The notes under the pieces: model-generated
What the model saw: the letters and a program-made list of their open reading frames with translations, nothing else
Told to the model about the DNA's origin: nothing
The model's database searches: none
Made by a program: the position numbers and the translations under genes
Shown: positions 55,904 through 64,000 of the stretch, piece after piece
Position numbering within the stretch: position 1 is the first letter of the stretch
Layout of the letters: each line of letters opens with the position of its first letter
From: Sphagnum compactum
Taxonomy: Eukaryota; Bryophyta; Sphagnopsida; Sphagnales
NCBI GenBank assembly: GCA_965153455.1
Contig: OZ234494.1
Span: forward strand, 19,034,001 to 19,098,000
Direction: 5' to 3'
Length of the DNA: 64,000 bases

Positions 55904-58900
55904 CTCCTCAAGACTTACTGTTCGGCTTTGTGAGCGCCATGAAGCCACGGGAGAAGGCCGATATGAATAGGTGCACACATTATTGCTCCGCATCTCCTCC
56001 CCGGTGCTGCAGAATAGGAGGAGGTATCTATCTGGGAAGAAACGACGGCACAAATCATTGTAGGCATCATCATGACCGACCTGATACGTGGTTGCAATCT
56101 TCTTGTGCTGCTGCCAGGGTTTGAATGCTTCTTCGCGGCAATCAATATCGTTCCTTCGCACTGGAATGAATCATTGCTGCCTCTTTCCATCTGGCGCTTC
56201 CAGATTTGCTTCCGGAATCAGACTTATTCTTCACTAATCTTGAGAATTACTGATCGTTCCGTCCAGCAGATCAGTATGCACAATGGACGAGAAGCTCGAT
56301 TTTTCACCAGACTTGCACATCTTGTCGTCCAGTCCCACATTCTTGTAGGCATGGAGAATCGGTTGAGTTTACATAGGGCCTTATAGAGCCTTCTTAATTC
56401 TGCATTTCCACCTCTACATGCACACATATCTATGTCAAGAGAGCTAGAGATAGCAAGCCTTCAAAGGTAAAAAAACAACAAAACAAAACAAAGCAGCTCC
56501 TTGTCATGAGTTTGCAATGTTGTGCTGCTGCCAGAGTTAGAAGAAGCAACGTGTTCATTGTTTAAAGGTTCTCTGCAAAAGCATGAAGAAGAGAAACAAA
56601 GCAAAACAGAACACACCTCAAAGGAAAGCTCTTTGCTGACTATCCTATTGGATCCAAATGATAACTTCTTAAGAGCGTCAATGGGGGCAAGGGATGATGA
56701 GCTCAAAATGAATTGTCAAATTGTCACTAGGCATCACTGTCCCGATGTGTTTAGGGAGGAGCTCCACCTTCTTGCCCATCACATCAACTGCGCAATGTAA
56801 AACGATGAAGTGTGAATTCCCTCATGCCAAAAACATGTTTAGAAAGCCAATCTTTGAGGAAATCTTGCTCTAAGTATTCACAAACAAGCAATTGGGAGTA
56901 TGGAGTTGAGATCTTTTTTTTTTCTTAATTACCACAACAAAATCGCCATGCTAACTTGGATTGTAAAGGTCCAAGCCATGCAAAGAATGTGTTGCTTTCC
57001 AAAAGTAATATGCTTTGAATTCAAAACCCATCTCTTAGTCTAGAAGTAGAACATAGTTATAGTTAAATTGGAGAGGATGTTGAGTGAGTGCTAGGTGAAG
57101 GTGAAATTGCTTTTAGTGTTGGCTACAATGAGAGGGTTCCATAGGATTGGGGATAACACCCAAAAGCACAAGGGTTCACAAGAGTGTGGGGATTGGACCC
57201 TAGTTGAATTTGTGACAAACTACAAGAGGAAAGTTTGCCATGCAAATTTATGTGCGAGCATTGTAACATGCGATGTTCCAACTTCTTAACAACCACAATG
57301 CCATGTTTCATGGAAAGAAGGTGCCTAGGGGTAGAAGTTGATCTTTCATAGCCAACTTCCAACTTGGAGGTTAAGGCATAGTTTGAACCATATGAATGTG
57401 GCAACTTTTTGAGATCGAGAGTTGTGTCAAAGTTGCTTCAAAAGCAGAAGGATCATGAAAGATCATGTGTTCATGGTTGATGCCCATTTCACAAATTTTT
57501 TAGATTAGTGTGGTGGTTTGAAGGTTGTTATGGGTTTTCAATCTATATCTACACTTTGGGGGGAATAAGCAAAGAAGTCCCAAGGAGGGCTCTCCATTGC
57601 CCATCCTCTAACTCCAAGTGAGCAACTTCACAAGCTTTCATTGTGAATCTATAACATGGTTTTGGAATCATCAATGGGTTTTTTGGAATCTTTGAAGTTG
57701 TCCTTGTTTACGGGTTAACATTTTGACATGCTTGAGATTGGTAAATGCAAGTTCACAATATTTAAGAAAGAATAGATAAAGGGAAACAAGGACCACCTTC
57801 TTGATGGAATTCCAAGGCTTCAATTGAATATAGGTGGACTTGATTAATTGTCTAAACTCATTCTAGGGTTAACATGATCCCAAGCTCAAAAGAGCTCACC
57901 TTGCATGAAAGTTTGATTGTGTTCAATCAAGGTCCCAAAGGATGGCTTTTATAAATCTTTCCCCAAAGCAATTGACAATTGTCTTTCGATCTTATCTTTA
58001 TTTGTCAAAAAAAAATTCAACAATTTTCATATTTTGTCCCAAAGGTTGGTCACTATGAGGTAACCTACCTTATTGAAGCCCAATCTACACATTTTAACTC
58101 CCCATAGGCTTGTTTTGAATGGTAACAAGGGTAAGTACCTTGCCAAATTCCCAATGCTATAAGGTAAACTAGCCCATCACCAATCAGCTGCCTATGATTG
58201 AACATCTATTTAGTGTGTTTTAAGGTTGGCATTCATTTTAGTCTAAGTTGGTTTCTTTTCAAATGGACACCCATGAATGAACATTCGACCAAAATTCTTT
58301 TGCTTTGATTTTTTTTAAATTCTTAATGCCCTTGGATAATTTATTGTTCGGGAATAAGGGGCATGCATGTTAACTTTAAAATGTGAGCATTTAAGATCAT
58401 ACACATGATTGTTTATTTATGTGCAATTTTGTGTTCAATAATAAACATCCAAGGTAACATTCAAAAACAATGAACTGATAGTGAATTGGAGGTTTTATGT
58501 ACAAAAAAATTTGAAAAGTGTTTAAGAATTAATGCTTGGGGTAACAAAGAACAACAAAGAGACCCCACATAGGAAACAACTCAATTAATATAGTTCAAAC
58601 ATTGGATACCATTGGATCAAAAACCAAGTAAGTCCATTAAAAAATTTCCCTCCACAATTCATGTAATGAATTCCCACCAAAAACAAATAAGCAACAAGGC
58701 AGAATATATTTCATATGGTTTTACATTCCTAAAGTGAAGGTTATAGTTTTAAACTAAGTATGTCACAAGAAGCAGGAAGTTTGTATAGAAGTTTAAAATT
58801 TTTATAAAGAGATTATAGAATGGGATCAATAAAGGATTAGATGGCTAATTGGTTGCATCTAAGATCATGGAGGTAGAAGCGAAGAAAAAAAAAGAGGTAG

Positions 58901-59875
58901 AAATATTTTTCCAACAATTGAAATAATGATTCCAACATTTGCAATCAAACTATAATAGGTTGAAAAGGATGAAGTAATGCAGAAAAAGGCAAAATCGAAT
59001 GGCATACCAAAATTATTGTAAAAATACATAAACAAGTATTCAAACTACACCTATTATCCTTGGGTTCATCAATTGCCATTCCTAAAAGACTCATCTCATT
59101 CTAACAATGCCATTAGTCATAGATTTCCTACTCTTCCAACACGACACAACTAGACATATATTCCCATTATTTACACATCCACAATTGATGTGAGATTAGA
59201 TTGGAAAAACTTTGCTACATTTTATGAACTAGTTATTTCTTGTGAGGAGGTGGAAAGTTATGCCATTGAGCATTATCCAGATCTAACATATTTTCTAAAA
59301 TCTCAGTCTTCATATAAGAAACATAGGCTTGGACCACTTGTAAGACCTGAGCGACCAAGTGATTGGAGATTGGGACTAGGAAGGGCAAGGTTAAAATAGT
59401 TTACTAATGTAATAGGAGGCCTTGTAGTAATGTACTAGGCATGCACCATTAACAGACTACACTTTAGCACATCTTAATGTGCCAAGGAAGCAATGCAACG
59501 AAGTTCCAAATACCAAGTGAGAAGACCAAGAGAATTGGCATCTCCAACTTGCCACCCCAACAACACACAAGGTTAGCAAGCGATACTAGTCATTAACATA
59601 ATGTAACAACAATGCCATCTTGCTACAAATACAATACAAGGTGGAGGCAGAGTTAATAAACAAGCTAATACTTCAAAATGAAACAAATGGATAGACTAAC
59701 AATTAGAAGATGCCATGGATGATGCGGAGAAGGGACATACATCTCTAAAGAAGGATGTGTAGTAACGGAACATACCATTGAACTCACTTTTAAGTCATCT
59801 GAATGGTAGGACTAGATGTAGGAAACTGGGCCCCCAAAGCATGTTAACAAACTAAGAGGATGAAAAAATGGTCAC
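55904..59875. other. Mannanase upstream region and gene-poor stretch
   Basis: The first few hundred bases are moderately GC-rich and probably contain the promoter and 5' UTR. Overlapping frames at 56072-56800 have no family match. From about 56900 the sequence is AT-rich and featureless. A + frame at 59190-59399 (FYELVISCEEVESYAIEHYP) could belong to the transposase relic downstream but is not secured. Confidence 0.4.
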
Positions 59876-61420
59876 TTGGGTTCTAAACATGCAAAAGGTT
59901 GGATTATATGTCACCCTTCAGCAATAAAAATGAAGGTTGTTGAAATCACTGGCCATATTAACCCCATTTCAAAATGGTGTTCCAAGAGATATTTAATGGT
60001 TTTAGTTTTTTTTTTAAATCCAAAAAATAACATACGTCTTGTTGAAGAGTTGGAAGTTTCTAGGGCAGGAAGATTAATTGATCAACCCTACCATACCTTT
60101 TATTGCAACCTAGAAAACATGTACACACAACACAGATATCAATCAAATCACATTTGGAATTTAGATGAAACAAATGTTTAGGAAAGGCGACAATCAAGTG
60201 TTAGAATTTTGGCTAGGTGAAGCTCACAAGATGTTTAAACCACCATACATAAGTCATAGGAGTGGCTAATTATAAATTGTGTTGTCAATGTAGCAAGTGG
60301 AGACCTTCCTACCTTTTACATTTTTAGGGGTTCAAAGATGTGATAAGATTACATAAAGTTATGTAGACCAAAAACATGCATGACAATGTAGAAAAAAGCT
60401 TGGATGATAGTTTACCTTTTCAAGTTGTGGTTTATTTTTTTCTACAGATTTGTTCCACATGGTTTTCTCGAGAGAAAAAAGATTTCTTGATCTTCGATGG
60501 GCATGGGTCACATGTCACTATACATGCATTTAAACAAACAACAAAACTTGAATTGGACATGGTGACCTTACCTTCACATACATCACACGCATTACAACCA
60601 CTGAACATCACTTGCTTTAAGCTCTTCAAAAATGCTTTTTAAAAAAACCCTCAACAATGGCAAGAAACAACTATCTTGAACCTAACAAAGGCACACTAAC
60701 TAAATGGGTGGACAAGGCCTTGTTGTAGTCTTTGAAAAAAAAAAAACAACAAAATCAGGGTTTAGGGTTTGCGAGATTTGGCCATTGAATCCTGTAACTA
60801 TGGTTTAAGATTTTGGTCCCAACAACGTGTTCATTGCAACAAAAGAGGAAGGAATAGAAAATGCATACTAATCAAATGCAATAGAGGACTCCAACAATAA
60901 TGGGGATGAGGTTGAAGCTCCCATTGATTTGTTGAACATTACATGTACTTTTCAAGTAATTCCTAACCTTGCTCTTACCACATCAATAAACCACTTTAAA
61001 CCTTTTGTTCATTTATATGTGGAAATGCCATAAATTCCTATCACCCCAACAAACAATCAACAAGATGACTTAGTGGTGAATTTGGATGATTATAACCTTG
61101 AATTAAATGTTTTAACCATTTCAAGTCAAACCCAAGGAATTGTAAAATTGGGCAACTTGTTATCCCTACCAAGATTACCAACAAGGAGATGACATGGCAA
61201 AAGGCCATTAGTGGATTATTCTAATTCACATGTGGTCACATTAGACCAATATTTGGCAATGTTGAAATAAAAGGCATTAGAGAAAAAAAATTGTTGATAA
61301 AATCAGGGAGCAAAAAACAAAGGAAATAGAGGAAAAAATATCAAGATGGGTGGAACATACATTCATTTCAAATACAAGATTAGCTCAAAGGAATGTTGAA
61401 AAAGAACTAGAAATGGAGCT
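59876..61420 (+). pseudogene. pogo-like (DDE_1, Tc1/mariner superfamily) transposase pseudogene
   Basis: The DDE_1 parts occur in order on + with frame changes: ELEVSRAGRLID, FYCNLENMYTQHRYQSNHIW and NLDET (first catalytic Asp) to about 60180; then INCVVNVASGDLPTFYIFRG; FLIFDGHGSHVTIHAFKQ (second Asp) and DMVTLPSHTSHALQPLNITC to 60642; NNYLEPNKGTLTKWVDKALL; SGFRV..IWPLNP near 60755; and RPLVDYSNSHVVTLDQYLAM near 61200-61260 with a stop shortly after. Such transposases cut and paste DNA with TA target duplication. At least five stops or frameshifts are present. The DNA-binding N-terminus and terminal repeats were not located. Confidence 0.8.
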
Positions 61421-62634
61421 AGGTTCAACAATGTACATTCTGCAATAACAATTAGGGTTGCTAGTGAAAGATTCCACAACAATTTCAAGGTAGGGGTTTA
61501 AGGCCCATCCTTTGGGGTATAGAGGATTTGGTTTAGGAGTGAATTTCAATAACAAAGAATAGCTAGAAAACAAAGAAGGAGAAAAATGCAACTTGTTGGA
61601 CATGTCCCAACCAAGTTACAACTTTCCATTCAATAATAGTGAAAGGTAAAGGTCTAAGGTGGATTCTGATGGCAGAGGGGAAAAAAAGAGAGATTCAGGG
61701 TTTGTGGTGAATCATAATGGCAAACAAGGGTTAAATAAGAAGGTTTAATGTTTTATTAGTTCTAACTGAGGAGTTGCCAATTCTTATTAGGGAGGAGGAG
61801 TTGCCTACTAAGATGTGTAAATAAAACAAAAAGAAGAAAAAACAAGAGGTTCGATAATATGGAAAACATGAAAGACCAATTAAAGAATATTAAAATGCGT
61901 TTAATCATGTAACTTGTGAACAAAGCAACTGGTGACAATGGTTACAGTTGCTACAAGATGATGATGTCAATGATTAAAAGTCTGGGAATTATAGTGCATT
62001 GAAGAATGTTAGGGTTCAAGATTTAAATTTGATTATGATGATGGGTTACGATGAAGTGGGATTTTTTCTTCCAAATGTAGCTGACGAGTTTATAAAAACA
62101 ATAACAATTGTAAATGTTGTTCTACATGAATTCGGCTCGGGTTTGCAACAACGAGTTAGTGGTAGTGGACAACATTAGAAATTGGCAATACATTGCTATA
62201 GCTGTAAGAAACATGAGAGCATATTACACAACCTTGGGATTTGGGAAACAACAACAACAAGCGAGAATTTGAAAGCCCTAGTGTGCTATTAAAGAACAAA
62301 AAAAACTTAGAGGTCAATTAGATTAGGGTGGCGATAAAAGAGTGCAACCATAATATTATAACTAGTTTGTAGTGGAAAAAAACTTGGAATCAAGATCAAG
62401 CAAAGGGTTGCTAGGTTTTCCAAAAGTAGGATGCCACAATTACTTTCATGAAAGCCCACAACAACAACTTGCAACTACTGCCTCATCTTGCCACCTTAAT
62501 GTAACAAATAACAACAAACATTTGCAGTGGCAAGAATATCAAATTTTGATTCACTTACATTCACTTGCAAAGAAACAAATGAAAAGGTAGATAGAAAGAA
62601 ATGAAAAAAACATTTAAAAAAATGATGGTTTAGT
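61421..62634. other. Intergenic, no gene seen
   Basis: Only short frames without motifs. The segment may include the 3' part of the transposon carrying the transposase relic. Confidence 0.45.
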
Positions 62635-62830
62635 GGGGTTCCAGTGTGATGGTGTCGGGCTCCAACCAAATGCGTCAAGATGGTTCCAACACAATGGTGC
62701 CAAGATGGTTCCAACAAGATGGCGTTCCAACGTGATGGCGTCGGGTTCAAACGTGCGATGGCGTAGTATGATGGTATAACGTGATGGCACCAAGTTCCAA
62801 TGCAATGGCATTGTTTGCATCAAAGCTTTG
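62635..62830. repeat. Degenerate minisatellite, about 18-23-bp unit
   Basis: Variants of GATGGYGCCAAGATGGTTCCAAC, CCAACGTGATGGCGTCGGGTT and GTTCCAATGCAATGGC repeat about eight times. A weaker continuation (ATCAAAGCTCCAAGGTTCAAAGCTT) follows to about 62970. Confidence 0.7.
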
Positions 62831-64000
62831 AGCTCCAACTTTGAAGGATGGTGTTGCTTACATCAAAGTTCATCACTATGGAGCTTGGTTGTGTGCATCA
62901 AAGCTCCAAGGTTCAAAGCTTAGTTGTTGGCATCATCCAACATCTACAACCAACTTCAACCTCTAAAGCCAAGCTCTAAAATAATGAGCTAAGGAACTAT
63001 GTGAGTTGAAGTGTTGGGAGTTACGAGAGCTAAGGTTGCGATGGTGCATTGGGAACTGCGTGAGTCGAGGTTTTGATGGCGTATGCCTTCCTGGCACACC
63101 TTCTTGTAGCAATGATGACGAATAGAGAACGAAAGAAAGAGAAATTATGAAAAAAACGAAAGGGAGATTGAGAAAGACAATTGTAGCACCCATTGCCACA
63201 ACATTGTTTTTTCACATCTGGGGAGAGAAAGATGAATTAGCCTATGTGGCCTCAAAAGGATCATCAATTTTAGAGTATTAGGCTACTATTTTAAAAATTA
63301 TTTATTTCAAAACCTTTAAGGCCCCATGATTATGCGACTTATGTTGCAAATATTTGATCTTATTACAATTTTTGAAAAATATGAACGAGAATAAAAAAAT
63401 AGTCCAAACATAATTAAAAATATATAAAAAAGGTAAAATGTCTTTCATAAGTTTTGAAATGTTTGTTTATAGGGCCTAAAATGCATAAAAATAAGGGCCT
63501 TATATGTTCTATCCAAGTTTTTTCAAACAACGAAACCCTCTTAACTTTGGGGGATCATAACTTTTTCATTCTAGTTCATATTCAACTTTTGTAAAAACCT
63601 ACTAATGTTGAGGCTCAAGGGGCAACTAATCTATTTGAAGACCATGAGCAAAAAAAAAAAAAGGCTGAATATTAAACCCTTGGAGTTTGAACCCTTAAGT
63701 GTTGGGTCAAAAACCAATCTACCCTAAAGGAATGCAATTGAAGGCACATTTTTTTAATTCCACCCATGTGGGTGTCAGAAAGGCATGCAAGAGTGAAACA
63801 AAATGAGATTAGGATGAACATGCTATGCAAATTCATGGACAAATTAATTTACACAAACAAAATAACAAAATCTAATTTACACAAATTGAAGTTTGGTGAT
63901 GTTAGGACATAAATCGCAAGTAACCCAAACTCATTCAACTCACTTAGCTCAAACCATTGGAAGGAAACATCACTCCCCTTCCTAGGATTGATTATTAAAT
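62831..64000. other. AT-rich end of window, no gene seen
   Basis: No motif-bearing frame. An A homopolymer-type tract is at 63649-63662. Confidence 0.5.

Noticed and set aside
1-64000. CRISPR arrays, operons, tRNA or rRNA genes
   Set aside because: No regularly spaced repeat-spacer array, no tRNA T-loop/box B context with cloverleaf and no rRNA segment was seen; gene structure is eukaryotic.

Overview
The window is nuclear DNA from a green plant of the streptophyte lineage. The evidence is a spliced photosystem I gene (psaH), a plant-type GH5 mannanase, relics of the plastid-division gene ftsZ2 and of plastid-type PGK and Hsp70, GT-AG and GC-AG introns, and short interstitial TTTAGGG tracts. 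Intergenic DNA is long, AT-rich and full of decayed mobile elements. A Penelope-like retroelement relic, a pogo-like DDE transposase relic and Helitron-like termini would suit a non-flowering plant or charophyte alga, but I cannot name a species. No prokaryotic, organellar or rRNA/tRNA features were seen.

Layout. 1-2.0 kb: 3' part of a domesticated hAT-like (DUF659 type) gene on + with a GC-AG intron. 3.7-4.5 kb: two-exon Tyr/Gly/Gln-rich protein (PLDRP1/At5g39570-like) on -. 5-9.4 kb: no gene, microsatellites. 9.8-10.2 kb: an unidentified exon. 11.0-12.9 kb: an unprocessed, broken ftsZ2 pseudogene on -. 13.4 kb: a 333-bp Tourist-like MITE. 14-23.5 kb: AT-rich gene desert with hairpins and inverted repeats. 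23.9 kb: intact YOS1/IER3IP1-like gene. 25.3-26.1 kb: Penelope-like RT relic. 27.9-28.8 kb: intact three-exon psaH. 30.6-32.9 kb: intact five-exon gene for an unrecognised 490-residue acidic protein on -. 33.4-34.9 kb: a 368-bp tandem repeat and a degenerate CCTAGGTA-type array. 36 kb: NAM-associated/Harbinger-accessory relic. 39.6-40.1 kb: relic of an uncharacterised transposon-like family. 44.9-45.2 kb: copia relic. 45.9-50.3 kb: the most unusual region, where a Helitron-like terminal motif recurs five times around fragments of three unrelated genes (PGK, Hsp70, class III peroxidase), with introns partly retained. 52.6-55.8 kb: intact five-exon endo-beta-mannanase on -, with a second GC-AG intron. 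59.9-61.4 kb: near full-length pogo-like transposase pseudogene. The rest to 64 kb is repeats and desert.

Five protein-coding loci look functional: the hAT-derived gene (5' end outside the window), the PLDRP1-like gene, YOS1-like, psaH and the mannanase. The acidic 490-residue gene also keeps an intact spliced frame. These genes show no sign of working together; they are islands in transposon-derived DNA. All family assignments are from reading the translations and remembered family features; no database search was made.
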